NCBI GenBank assembly: GCA_910577105.1
Contig: CAJTMB010000005.1
Span: 1-50,710, forward strand
Source of the DNA: an uncultured Lachnospiraceae bacterium
GTDB lineage: Bacteria; Bacillota; Clostridia; Lachnospirales; Lachnospiraceae
Reading direction: 5' to 3'
DNA length: 50,710 nucleotides
Part shown: piece by piece, positions 1-7,429 of the stretch
Numbering within the stretch: the stretch's first letter is position 1
Layout: each line of letters opens with the position of its first letter
Position numbers and translations under genes: made by a program
Notes under the pieces: model-generated
Databases searched by the model: none
The model's input: only the letters and a program-made list of their open reading frames with translations
Told to the model about the DNA's origin: nothing

Positions 1-53
1 AGGAATCAGGTGCTTTCTATTTATTTTATTTTCCTACAAAAACTTTACCCTAG

Positions 54-104
54 CTGCACTTGGTTTATAAATTTAAACTCTGCACTTGGTTTATAAATTT
101 AAAC
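54..104. repeat. Direct repeat, two 25-bp copies
   Basis: Two identical 25-base copies (54-78 and 80-104) of a motif that begins CTGCACTTGG and ends ATTTAAAC are separated by one base. They lie just upstream of the SRP RNA promoter. Each copy ends in an AT-rich stretch, which could be an upstream promoter element, a regulator site or simple slippage. No protein is known to bind here. Confidence 0.85.
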
Positions 105-133
105 ATCATGTAAATACACTAAGGAACAAAGGG

Positions 134-162
134 TTGACACCACACGGCAAAACCGCTATACT
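134..162 (+). promoter_or_regulatory. Strong sigma-A promoter of the SRP RNA gene
   Basis: A perfect TTGACA (134-139) is followed after exactly 17 bases by TATACT (157-162). The predicted start is about 168-170, which coincides with the 5' end of the SRP RNA as judged from its terminal helix. A near-consensus promoter fits a constitutive, abundant RNA. Confidence 0.85.
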
Positions 163-168
163 GTAGAA

Positions 169-378
169 GCCGTATATTTGTCTTTGGGTGGGCGCTTCTA
201 TGGCTGGCCTTTTGTATCAATGATGAAGTTCGGGTCTTGCGCAATGGACATCTGCGAACCGTGTCAGGGTGGGAACACAGCAGCACTAAGCAGAACCGTC
301 GATGTGCCGCAAGGGTGCCTGGCGGAGTTGATACATAGGTATCGCATAGAAGTGTCCTCCCAAGTAAAAATATACGGT
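169..378 (+). ncRNA. ffs: Signal recognition particle RNA, large Gram-positive type
   Basis: This is the RNA scaffold of the signal recognition particle, which together with Ffh targets nascent membrane and secreted proteins. The S-domain tip is plain: GTCAGG, then GTG-GGAA-CAC (269-278), then AGCAGCACTAAG, with the flanking TCTTGCGCAATGG and ATGTGCCGCAAGGGTGCCTGG segments of the Bacillus scRNA family. The 5' bases GCCGTATA (169-176) pair with TATACGGT (371-378), which sets both ends. The extra 5' segment (about 169-215) is the Alu-type domain of Gram-positive SRP RNA. No U-tract terminator follows; a protein gene begins 21 bases later. The exact ends are inferred from pairing. Confidence 0.93.
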
Positions 379-399
379 TTCTCTTTGATGGAGGTCTAT

Positions 400-1287
400 A
401 TGGGATGTATGTTATGTCCTAGGGAATGTAATGCCGACAGGGCTTCAAACCAAAAAGGATATTGCGGAGAAACGAATGAAATAAGGATAGCAAGGGCAGC
501 CCTGCACATGTGGGAGGAACCATGTATCTGCGCCGGGAACGGTTCCGGTGCAGTTTTTTTCAGCGGATGTCCACTCCAATGTATCTTTTGTCAAAACGCA
601 GACATTGCAACCGGTGCCTGCGGCAAAGTAATATCCCCCGAACGTCTGACGGATATTTTCTTGGAACTTCAGGAGAAAGGGGCATGCAATATTAACCTGA
701 TTACGCCCACCCACTTTATACATCAGATTATACCTGCGCTAAGGCAGGCAAAATACGAAGGGCTTTCCATACCCGTTGTATACAATACCGGTGGATACGA
801 AAAGGCGGATACACTCCGCCTCATAGAAGGACTGGTCGATATCTACCTGCCCGATTTCAAATATGTTTCTTCCCGGCTGTCCGCCCGTTATTCCAATGCA
901 CCCGACTATTTTGAAACAGCCTGTACCGCAATAGCCGAAATGTTCCGGCAGGTTGGTCCTCCTGTTATGGACTCCAAAACAGGGCTCATGAAAAAGGGGC
1001 TTATCGTACGCCATCTTATGATGCCCAGACACCTGGCGGATTCCAAAAGAGTAATTACCTATCTTTTTGAAACTTACCGCCATAATATCTATATCAGCAT
1101 CATGAATCAATACACCCCTATGCATGTCTTTGCGGATATGCCCGAACTGAGCAGGCGTGTATCCCGCAAAGAATATCATGCACTGGCAGACTACTGTATA
1201 TCACTTGGCGTAGAAAACGGATATTTTCAAGAAGGTGATACCGCATCTGAAAGCTTTATCCCACCTTTTGACTATACCGGCGTTTGA
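400..1287 (+). CDS. PflX-like radical SAM protein
   Basis: This 295-residue protein is related to pyruvate formate-lyase activating enzymes (PflX/COG1313 type), but its substrate is unknown. The radical SAM cluster motif CPLQCIFC (CX3CX2C) is present, and the N terminus carries a second cysteine set (CMLCPREC, then GYCGE) typical of this family. A long open frame extends upstream to 178 but lies inside the SRP RNA. The start at 400 is chosen because GGAGG (390-394) sits 5 bases before this ATG and the family begins with the MGCMLCPREC segment. It probably depends on read-through from the SRP RNA promoter, since no separate promoter is obvious in the 21-base gap. Confidence 0.85.
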   Translation: MGCMLCPRECNADRASNQKGYCGETNEIRIARAALHMWEEPCICAGNGSGAVFFSGCPLQCIFCQNADIATGACGKVISPERLTDIFLELQEKGACNINLITPTHFIHQIIPALRQAKYEGLSIPVVYNTGGYEKADTLRLIEGLVDIYLPDFKYVSSRLSARYSNAPDYFETACTAIAEMFRQVGPPVMDSKTGLMKKGLIVRHLMMPRHLADSKRVITYLFETYRHNIYISIMNQYTPMHVFADMPELSRRVSRKEYHALADYCISLGVENGYFQEGDTASESFIPPFDYTGV

Positions 1288-1309
1288 CTTTATTGACACA
1301 AATGTCATA

Positions 1310-2602
1310 TTATATTTCAACCCGCTTCATATAATATCCAAATCCTCCTTCGGATATATGTTCACACCCGGCTTCAAATCCTTCAAATCCGAACATAAGC
1401 GCCGCCTGTTTCTCGCGGTCGAAATATACCCCCGGAACTCCCAGATAAAAGCAATCTTCATTCCGTTCTTTTAATCTGGTTAATATGACATGCCCATAAT
1501 TATAATATCCATGCAGCAAAAAGCTGTTTTGCACAAGGTTCTGGTATTTTCTTGATAAAATCACAAAATCTCTCGGTGTAATGGACAAATATTCCCTCGA
1601 GTCACCAAAAGGATGAATTCTCGGATACTGCTTATTTAGTTGTTCCCACTTATCACCCGACAGTATTACCTGCTCTTTCGTCACGGAATTTAATGCGGTT
1701 TCTGACGGCTGCTCAGGCAAAGGCAGCGCCTCTGTTTTTTCCATGACAGCTTCCGCAAAAACATCTGATGATTCTTCCTTTGACATCGCCTTGGCATCTG
1801 CAGAAACCGCTTCTCTGTACGGTTCTGTTTCTGCATCACCGGATGCCGTTTCTTTACCTTGCTCCGTTTCCTCAGCACCGGATGCCATTTCTTTACCTTG
1901 CTCCGTTTCCTCAGCACCGAATGCCGTTTCTTTATCTTGCTCCGTTTCCTCACTGTAAAATGCGGCCTTCTCGTCCGATTCCTCCACACTCTGAGATATC
2001 GTTTCACTGTACGGCTCCTCCTCCGTATTGGAGGATGCTGCCTCTTTAAACTCCATATCTGTGCCAGAATCCAATATCTCTGATGTTTCCCCTAAAGAAT
2101 CAGCATCTGCCGGCATTCCATCCTTATGAAAATCAATTGTTTCCCGGCCTGATTTCATGTTACTTTCGGAAACAGCCATACCATCGTCCAAAACCTCCGA
2201 CTTCTCATCTGTAAGCGTCTCCTGCTGCACGGGTTTTTTTACGCTTTCCCTCCATTGCCCTTTTAGCACGCGATTCTCCGACAATCTGACTATAATACCG
2301 TCACATTCCTTATAGGCAATGCCTGTTTCCGCCAGATTATCATTTTTCCAAATGGAGGCATAATCCCCTGTCCCATAGTTTAACAACAGATTATCTGCCG
2401 CAAAACTTTCTCCGGCTGAAAGAATCCGTATTTCTCCCTGAAGGGTATCCGTTGCATAAAGCCCCCTGATATGTACCTGTACCCTGCTGCTATCTCCCTT
2501 GGCCTCCCATTTTACAAAGCCACCGTTTTTTATTTTTTCCCCTCTCTCATAATAGTCGAGATATGCTATTTTCTTATCATAAAATACCTTGTCCTCTTTC
2601 AT
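1310..2602 (-). CDS. Repeat-containing protein, Lachnospiraceae DUF6128-like
   Basis: This 430-residue protein has three parts. An N-terminal domain (about 1-125) contains the segments IAYLDYYERGEKIKNGGFVKW and HIRGLYATDTL. An acidic, low-complexity linker (about 125-310) contains four 13-residue repeats. The C-terminal domain (about 315-430) contains IHPFGDSREYLSI, LLHGYYNYGHVIL and LGVPGVYFDREKQAALMFGF. I recall the C-terminal domain from unnamed clostridial proteins (probably DUF6128), whose function is unknown. There is no signal peptide or membrane segment, so it is likely cytoplasmic. It is convergent with the PflX-like gene, 22 bases apart, with no clear terminator between. A G-rich site (GGGGGA) lies about 7 bases before the ATG. 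Confidence 0.75.
   Translation of the reverse strand: MKEDKVFYDKKIAYLDYYERGEKIKNGGFVKWEAKGDSSRVQVHIRGLYATDTLQGEIRILSAGESFAADNLLLNYGTGDYASIWKNDNLAETGIAYKECDGIIVRLSENRVLKGQWRESVKKPVQQETLTDEKSEVLDDGMAVSESNMKSGRETIDFHKDGMPADADSLGETSEILDSGTDMEFKEAASSNTEEEPYSETISQSVEESDEKAAFYSEETEQDKETAFGAEETEQGKEMASGAEETEQGKETASGDAETEPYREAVSADAKAMSKEESSDVFAEAVMEKTEALPLPEQPSETALNSVTKEQVILSGDKWEQLNKQYPRIHPFGDSREYLSITPRDFVILSRKYQNLVQNSFLLHGYYNYGHVILTRLKERNEDCFYLGVPGVYFDREKQAALMFGFEGFEAGCEHISEGGFGYYMKRVEI
1819..1975 (-). repeat. 39-bp in-frame tandem repeat (13-residue units)
   Basis: About four copies of a 39-base unit lie inside the preceding gene. Two adjacent copies (1858-1896 and 1897-1935) differ at only a few bases, and flanking copies are more diverged. 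The encoded unit is EETEQGKEMASGA-like, acidic and polar. Near-identical adjacent copies suggest copy number can change by slippage without breaking the frame, since 39 is a multiple of 3. Confidence 0.85.
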
Positions 2603-2676
2603 TATAAAGTCCCCCGCTGTTTCAAAATGATTTATACCATTATATTCGGGGAAAGCTTTATATATTCCGATGTCCT

Positions 2677-3768
2677 TTAACTATGTTTTTCTGCATCTAG
2701 ATATTTCATATAATTCACTACCATCAAAGCAATCTTAAAGGTCAGTGCATCATCAAAAGTCCTGATGTCGAGTCCCGTGCTTTTCTGAAGCTTTTCAATT
2801 CTGTATACCAATGTGTTCCTATGAACAAAAAGCTGCCTTGATGTTTCCGATACATTCAGGTTGTTTTCAAAGAACTTGTTTATAGTTGTCAGCATTTCAT
2901 CATCCAATTCTTCAGGGATATCGTCTCCGAAGATTTCCTGTATGAAAATACGGCACAGATTAACGGGTAACTGGTATATGAGCCGTCCTATCCCCAAAGT
3001 GCTGTATGCTGCCACATTTTTTTCCGCATAAAATATTTTCCCGACATCCAATGCCATCTTAGCTTCTTTATAAGATTTGGAGACATCTTTCAGTTCTTTT
3101 ACCACTGTACCGTATGCTACCTTAGCACTCAACATTGCCTCGGTGTTCAGCATGTCCAAAATCGTATTGGCTATATGCTCCAATACCGCCTGCGTGCAGG
3201 CTCCCTCCAGAGATTTGATAAGGATAATACTGCTTTCATCCACAGCCGTGATATAGTCCCCGCTCTGGCTTAAAAACATTCCCTTCAAAAGTTCTGTGGC
3301 AATGCCGTCTTTTTCCTGCCGGGCTTCAATCAAAAAAACCGCCCTTGGAGCAGATACCTCGATATGCAGTTTTTTTGCCCGATTATAGATATCCACCAAT
3401 AAAAGATTATCCAGCAAAAGGTTTTGGAAAAAGTTATTCCTGTCATACCTCTCTTTATATGCAATTATCAGGTTTTGAAGCTGGCACACCGCAATTTTGC
3501 CCACCATATAAACATCGTCGTTAAGCCCTCTTGCCACAAGAATATAGAGGACTTCCCCTTCATCCAAAACCTTCAAAAGATGTTGAGCGCCGATAATCTG
3601 GCTATCTGCCGGGGACTTGGCAAAGCCAAGCACCAGACCGGCATCCACCTTTTCCATATCCATAGTGCTTGCCACCAGATTGCCGCTTGTATCGTAAACG
3701 CCAAAATCGACTTTTGTAATTGCTTTTAATTCTTCAATGCTTGTTTGAATAATCTGACTTGATATCAT
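2677..3768 (-). CDS. CdaR/PucR-family transcriptional regulator
   Basis: This 363-residue regulator resembles the sugar-diacid regulator CdaR and the PucR family. The N-terminal 130 residues look like the putative ligand-sensing domain, the middle a GGDEF-like fold without catalytic motif, and the C-terminal 60 residues a clear PucR-type helix-turn-helix (FFENNLNVSETSRQLFVHRNTLVYRIEKLQKSTGLD). The ligand is unknown because no catabolic operon adjoins it. The open frame could start 4 codons earlier, but GGAGGA lies inside those codons, so the ATG giving MISSQIIQ is preferred. It ends a conserved backbone stretch; the accessory island begins just upstream of it. Confidence 0.85.
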   Translation of the reverse strand: MISSQIIQTSIEELKAITKVDFGVYDTSGNLVASTMDMEKVDAGLVLGFAKSPADSQIIGAQHLLKVLDEGEVLYILVARGLNDDVYMVGKIAVCQLQNLIIAYKERYDRNNFFQNLLLDNLLLVDIYNRAKKLHIEVSAPRAVFLIEARQEKDGIATELLKGMFLSQSGDYITAVDESSIILIKSLEGACTQAVLEHIANTILDMLNTEAMLSAKVAYGTVVKELKDVSKSYKEAKMALDVGKIFYAEKNVAAYSTLGIGRLIYQLPVNLCRIFIQEIFGDDIPEELDDEMLTTINKFFENNLNVSETSRQLFVHRNTLVYRIEKLQKSTGLDIRTFDDALTFKIALMVVNYMKYLDAEKHS

Positions 3769-3839
3769 AATGTCCTCCATTACTTTGCCTGTATTTATGA
3801 TATCTTATTTTAATTCCCTCTGCAAGAATAAAAAGTACA

Positions 3840-4030
3840 TGAGTTTCCACATTCTGCATGGCGGCGGCCGGGGCAGGTAGTTGTTCCAACAGGACACGTT
3901 CTCACTCCGGTAAAAACACAGCGGCACATAGGAGGTTATAAAACAACCTCCAAATGCCGGTGTTTTTACAGGGTCCTTTATGGAATCAACTGCCTGCCCT
4001 GACCGCCGCCATGCAGAATGTGGAAACTCA
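3840..4030. repeat. 191-nt long imperfect palindrome (giant hairpin)
   Basis: The outer arms (about 3840-3890 and 3980-4030) are almost perfect inverted copies: TGAGTTTCCACATTCTGCA at the left is mirrored by TGCAGAATGTGGAAACTCA at the right, and pairing continues through a GC-rich section. Inner arms GTAAAAACAC and GTGTTTTTAC and an innermost GGAGGTT/AACCTCC hairpin (3931-3951) continue the stem with small internal loops. It begins 14 bases beyond the ABC exporter stop codon. It has no transposase and no clear target duplication. It may be a MITE-like element, a structured RNA, or a 3' transcript-protecting hairpin; the sequence alone does not decide. Confidence 0.85.
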
Positions 4031-4043
4031 AATACAAAGCCAC

Positions 4044-5585
4044 TTACATTCTTATTACACAATCAAACCCTTTCAAATATTCGCCTTTTTCGTTATGCGT
4101 AACCATTATGATTGTTTTATCACTCTCCAAAAGTTTTTTATTTACCTGCAAATCCAGTTCATGATTCAGTGCCGAAAACGGCTCGTCCAAAATTAATATT
4201 TCCCTTCCCGATAACAGCGCCCTTTCCAACACGATAAGTTGTTTTTCACCTCCGCTTAGTGTGGTACAATTTTCTGCCTGCATTAACAAGTCATATTTCT
4301 CCTTGGGAATATAATCCTTTAAAGCCTTTTTATATTCGTAGCTTCCAAACATTGTCACATTATCCAGATAGTTTTCCGAATAGATATGAGAATTTTGCCC
4401 AACAAAAAAAATGAGTTCACCGCACAGGTCATATTCTGCCATTCTGTCGTCAATATATATTTCTCCTGAATCCTGCTTTATCTTCTGTGCTATCATTTTG
4501 ACCAGCGTACTTTTACCGGTTCCACTGGGTCCGATAATCGCATATTTTTTCCCTTTTTCAAATGTATAAGAAAAATCTTTAACGGAAAAGTCATCATACC
4601 TCTTGTTTACATGGCGCAACCGGATGGCGTTCTCAAATCCAATTTTTTCATATCCTATTTCTCTCCGTCCTTCTATCATCCCAATAATCTTATTTTTCAC
4701 CCCCCGCACCGACTTAACATTGCTGATGGAATCTACTATTGTTCTGAGCGGAAACATGAAATCCTGAATATAAGAAATGGTTGCCGTAGCAATTCCTGCC
4801 GTAATGCTTCCCGCACATAAAAGCACGGCAATAATTGCAAACGCCGCAATATTAATAATATACATTACACTTCCGTTTAACACGTTTGTAAAAGTTTTAA
4901 ACTTACCGTATTCATATCTGGAATCTTCCATCTCTTGCAGGGAAGTTCTATGTCTTGCAGCAACCTTTTCATAAGTAAAATGATTTACAAAAGAAATGCC
5001 GCTCAACAAGTCAAATACCGTATTTGTATACACTCCTGTTTTTTTCAACAATGCCTGCTTTTTTAAAGACAATTTATGTCCTGTAATTCGAGGCAGGAAC
5101 AATGTTAAGATTGCCGTAATGTAGATAATACACGCGATTCTGATATCCAAGTTAAAAATGTAAGCGGCATATACAATTAATCCGATAACAGACTCGCATA
5201 TCTCCATAATGTATTCGACATACTCTTCACAGCCGGCAATATCGTTGCTCATCATGGAAGCATATTCCCCGATTTCCTTAGATTGGAATTTTTCGGGAGA
5301 TTGGGTTAAAAGCGTTCCGAAAAAATCCTGCCTGATATTTTCATAAAGCTTTTTGTCCAGCTTCCATGCTCCCTTCTGGGTTATGTATTGTGCCGCCATT
5401 CCCACAATGATAAAAGCAATAAAAACCGCCACCCACTTAACAACATCATACCAGCCGTTAAGAAAACCGCAGTCAATCATGTTCTTGATAATGTAGGGAA
5501 GCGCTGCTATGGCAGTGATATAGATTACATGGAAAAAAAGTCTTATAAAGATTTCTTTCCAAATATTTTTAAAATATCTTTTCAT
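4044..5585 (-). CDS. RiPP-cluster ABC exporter (membrane and ATPase domains fused)
   Basis: This 513-residue half-transporter has about six membrane helices in residues 12-290, then an ATPase domain with Walker A GPSGTGKST (352-360), signature LSGGE (443-447), Walker B ILILDEP (463-469) and switch histidine in VTHNE (near 497). It probably dimerises and exports the product of the adjacent precursor gene. There is no N-terminal C39 peptidase domain, as the first membrane helix begins near residue 12, so leader removal must be done by another protease. AAGGATATC precedes the ATG. It is the last gene of the operon, 68 bases after the precursor with a hairpin between. A general multidrug role cannot be excluded. 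Confidence 0.85.
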   Translation of the reverse strand: MKRYFKNIWKEIFIRLFFHVIYITAIAALPYIIKNMIDCGFLNGWYDVVKWVAVFIAFIIVGMAAQYITQKGAWKLDKKLYENIRQDFFGTLLTQSPEKFQSKEIGEYASMMSNDIAGCEEYVEYIMEICESVIGLIVYAAYIFNLDIRIACIIYITAILTLFLPRITGHKLSLKKQALLKKTGVYTNTVFDLLSGISFVNHFTYEKVAARHRTSLQEMEDSRYEYGKFKTFTNVLNGSVMYIINIAAFAIIAVLLCAGSITAGIATATISYIQDFMFPLRTIVDSISNVKSVRGVKNKIIGMIEGRREIGYEKIGFENAIRLRHVNKRYDDFSVKDFSYTFEKGKKYAIIGPSGTGKSTLVKMIAQKIKQDSGEIYIDDRMAEYDLCGELIFFVGQNSHIYSENYLDNVTMFGSYEYKKALKDYIPKEKYDLLMQAENCTTLSGGEKQLIVLERALLSGREILILDEPFSALNHELDLQVNKKLLESDKTIIMVTHNEKGEYLKGFDCVIRM

Positions 5586-5609
5586 TATTGATATCCTTTT
5601 TTAAATAAT

Positions 5610-5645
5610 ATAGACACATTGTCGCGTGTACGGCAATGTGTCTAT
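5610..5645 (-). terminator. Hairpin between precursor and exporter genes (attenuator?)
   Basis: A perfect 12-bp inverted repeat, ATAGACACATTG (5610-5621) and CAATGTGTCTAT (5634-5645) with a 12-base loop, lies 8 bases after the precursor stop codon. Downstream on the minus strand the sequence is AT-rich (ATTATTTAAAAAAGG) but lacks a clean U-run. It could be a leaky terminator or an mRNA-stabilising hairpin giving more precursor than exporter. Confidence 0.7.
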
Positions 5646-5653
5646 GCTATCGT

Positions 5654-5749
5654 CTACTTCCCGTTACATGTTCCCTGATTACACGAGCTAGTTTCTTGCA
5701 AAGAAATCACACTAATAGCCATAGGTTTCTTATAAGATTTTTTTTTCAT
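5654..5749 (-). CDS. RiPP precursor peptide, 31 residues, two cysteines
   Basis: This short gene has an ideal ribosome site (GGAGG at 5758-5762, 8 bases before ATG). The peptide starts MKKKSYKKPMAI, a basic and then hydrophobic leader-like part, and ends ETSSCNQGTCNGK. The two cysteines (23 and 28) and the Ser/Thr/Asn/Gly-rich tail look like a core for radical SAM crosslinking. It lies between the radical SAM/SPASM gene and the ABC exporter on the same strand, the usual arrangement for a ribosomally made, post-translationally modified peptide. I infer that the leader is bound by the PqqD-like protein and that a cysteine sulfur is a likely crosslink partner (sactipeptide or ranthipeptide style), but the chemistry is not visible. 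It does not match any precursor family I can name. Confidence 0.8.
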   Translation of the reverse strand: MKKKSYKKPMAISVISLQETSSCNQGTCNGK

Positions 5750-5787
5750 TCTAATTTCCTCCTTTTCTTTATTTTATAATTTAAAAA

Positions 5788-6774
5788 TTATAATCTTATT
5801 TCTGCAAACTTTCTAGCAGTTGACGAACATCCCCAAATATCTCCATCTTCTAATAATGCCAATCCTGGGCATCTACTACACTTTTCTTTTATTTCACAAT
5901 CTTTGCATTTTATTAACTCTGATTTTTTTATATTTTGAATGGATTTTAATTTTTCAGAAAACCAGATTTCTTGTAAGCTATCTTTTTCAACATTTCCTAC
6001 TTTATACAGAAAGGAATTGCATGGAAAAACATCCCCCTCTGCATTAATTGCTAACATATATCTTAGACTTCCACAGGCTTCCTCAAAATCATTTCTTTTT
6101 CCTTTAGGTTCATATTCTTTAATATCATTGTAAATCGGTATTAAATCTTTATCATTAACAGTAAGACTTTTAACTTTCATGTCTCCGTTACTTTTAGCAA
6201 ATATAATAGCAGAAGCCATAAAAGCAAAGTTATTTTCATCACAATATTTTTTTATATTAAGAAAACTATTTTTATTTATTTCCATTATTGGTGTCTTTAC
6301 TGTCACAGGTATTTCATATTTCTTTGCAAAACTTAAACCACGCAACGTAGATTCAAGTGAACCTTTAACACCTGTTATACTATCATGTATTTCTGGCACT
6401 AAAGAATACACACTTACTGATAGTTCAGCAATATATAGATTTTTTAATTTCCTAGCAACGTCTTCTGAAATTAGTGATGCATTTGTTAAAAGGAAAACTC
6501 TTAGATAATTTTCTCTTGCAAAAGAAATAATTTTAAAAATATCATTTCTTAAAAAGATTTCCCCACCGGTAAGGCTTAAGTTTAGACCACCTAACTTCCT
6601 AAATTGAACAATTATATCTTTTAATTTATCTAGACTTAACCCTTTTGTATTATGTTTAGGAATATAACAATGAACACATTTTTCATTGCATTCAGTTAAA
6701 AGTTCTATCATTAAACTTAAAAGGGTATTCTTATCATGCGCAATTTGATAAATCTCCTCCATTACATTTTCCAT
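5788..6774 (-). CDS. Radical SAM/SPASM peptide-modifying enzyme
   Basis: This 328-residue enzyme has the radical SAM cluster motif CNEKCVHC (C29, C33, C36), the GGE motif (LTGGEIF), and a C-terminal SPASM region. SPASM cysteines are visible in EACGSLRYMLAINAEGDVFPCNSF and in CKDCEIKEKCSRC, with a final WGC, and would bind auxiliary iron-sulfur clusters. Such enzymes install thioether, C-C or other radical crosslinks in RiPP precursors. Its ATG directly follows the stop codon of the PqqD-like gene (TAAATG), showing translational coupling, and the precursor gene follows 38 bases after its stop. Base composition is much more AT-rich than most of the window, suggesting transfer. The substrate is inferred to be the 31-residue peptide. 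Confidence 0.92.
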   Translation of the reverse strand: MENVMEEIYQIAHDKNTLLSLMIELLTECNEKCVHCYIPKHNTKGLSLDKLKDIIVQFRKLGGLNLSLTGGEIFLRNDIFKIISFARENYLRVFLLTNASLISEDVARKLKNLYIAELSVSVYSLVPEIHDSITGVKGSLESTLRGLSFAKKYEIPVTVKTPIMEINKNSFLNIKKYCDENNFAFMASAIIFAKSNGDMKVKSLTVNDKDLIPIYNDIKEYEPKGKRNDFEEACGSLRYMLAINAEGDVFPCNSFLYKVGNVEKDSLQEIWFSEKLKSIQNIKKSELIKCKDCEIKEKCSRCPGLALLEDGDIWGCSSTARKFAEIRL

Positions 6775-7032
6775 TTACTTCTCTCCAATAAGTACTCCAT
6801 TTTTTATGGAATCATTTATAAACTCAATTATATCTTCTTCTACTTCTTCTTGTTCAACATCATACTCGTTAATAATTATCTGCGCAATTTCTTCTGGCGT
6901 TTTATGACAAATCAAATTTTCCCATATTATTATTGAAACATCTTCAAACTTAATTACTGTTTTATTAAGTTCATTGATAATATAAATATAATCTCCGATA
7001 TGCTGCCAAGAAATGTACGTTGCAACTTTCAT
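6775..7032 (-). CDS. PqqD-family RiPP recognition protein
   Basis: This 85-residue protein has the PqqD-like pattern: an N-terminal beta part (YIYIINELNKTVIKFEDV), then IIIWENLICHKTPEEIAQIIINEYDVEQEEVEEDIIEFI, then a closing GVLIGEK. PqqD-type proteins bind the leader of a RiPP precursor and present it to the radical SAM enzyme. It is the first gene of the operon, with GGAGAAG about 6 bases before the ATG, and is directly coupled to the radical SAM gene. The family match rests on length, motif spacing and context. AT-rich like its partner. Confidence 0.82.
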   Translation of the reverse strand: MKVATYISWQHIGDYIYIINELNKTVIKFEDVSIIIWENLICHKTPEEIAQIIINEYDVEQEEVEEDIIEFINDSIKNGVLIGEK

Positions 7033-7261
7033 CTTATCTTCTCCTACTGAACAAAAGCCACAATTAGTCTAAAATTTATAAGCTTATAATATATATAAAT
7101 ATATCTTGTTAATTTTAATTTAACTATAACAAAACTGTCACATAATATAAATTTGACAAAATATTGGTTTTAGGAAAGAATAATCTTTAGAAGATTAACA
7201 TACTACAGAATATTTTTGCTGACCATTATGAAGAATCAATTATCTTCTTCATACATGATAA
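7033..7261 (-). promoter_or_regulatory. AT-rich upstream region of the RiPP operon
   Basis: About 230 bases of very AT-rich sequence precede the PqqD-like gene. On the minus strand a TTAACA followed after 17 bases by TTATAA (roughly 7085-7115) could be the promoter, and short inverted motifs (TGTCA with TGACA around 7136-7157; GTTAA with TTAAC around 7109-7125) could be regulator sites. None matches a regulator I recognise. No gene is seen here. Confidence 0.35.
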
Positions 7262-7426
7262 GCCTTTGTCGAAAACGATAGAAAAATGATTCACTGCGGA
7301 ATCCCAGCCTTTGGCGGTACCATGTACGGATGCCCTTGTTGTGGGCCTCTTAAATTTGTACCCCTCCAGTGCCATATCCACTTCTGCCGACAACGTTGTC
7401 CAGCAAATCTGAGTACTTTACTCTAA
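7262..7426 (+). pseudogene. Fragment of an IS91-type transposase (zinc-binding end)
   Basis: A short plus-strand frame reads KMIHCGIPAFGGTMYGCPCC and then GPLKFVPLQCHIHFCRQRC before a stop. The cysteine spacing and the FGGTMYGCPCCG and FVPLQCHxxFC segments resemble the N-terminal zinc-binding domain of IS91/IS801-type transposases. There is no start codon with a ribosome site, stops lie just upstream, and the catalytic part is absent. It is therefore a decayed remnant, marking past transposition in the island. The family assignment is from remembered patterns and is moderate. Confidence 0.5.
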
Positions 7427-7429
7427 GCT

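Noticed and set aside
178..399. N-terminal extension of the PflX-like frame
   Set aside because: It lies within the SRP RNA; the ribosome site and family start point to 400.
1690..2083. Several long frames opposite or shifted to the repeat-containing gene
   Set aside because: They arise because a 39-base repeat stays open in other frames; they have no ribosome sites and no recognisable domains.
3805..4062. 85-residue minus-strand frame
   Set aside because: It is spread over the giant palindrome and starts inside the exporter gene; it has no ribosome site and is best read as a by-product of the repeat.
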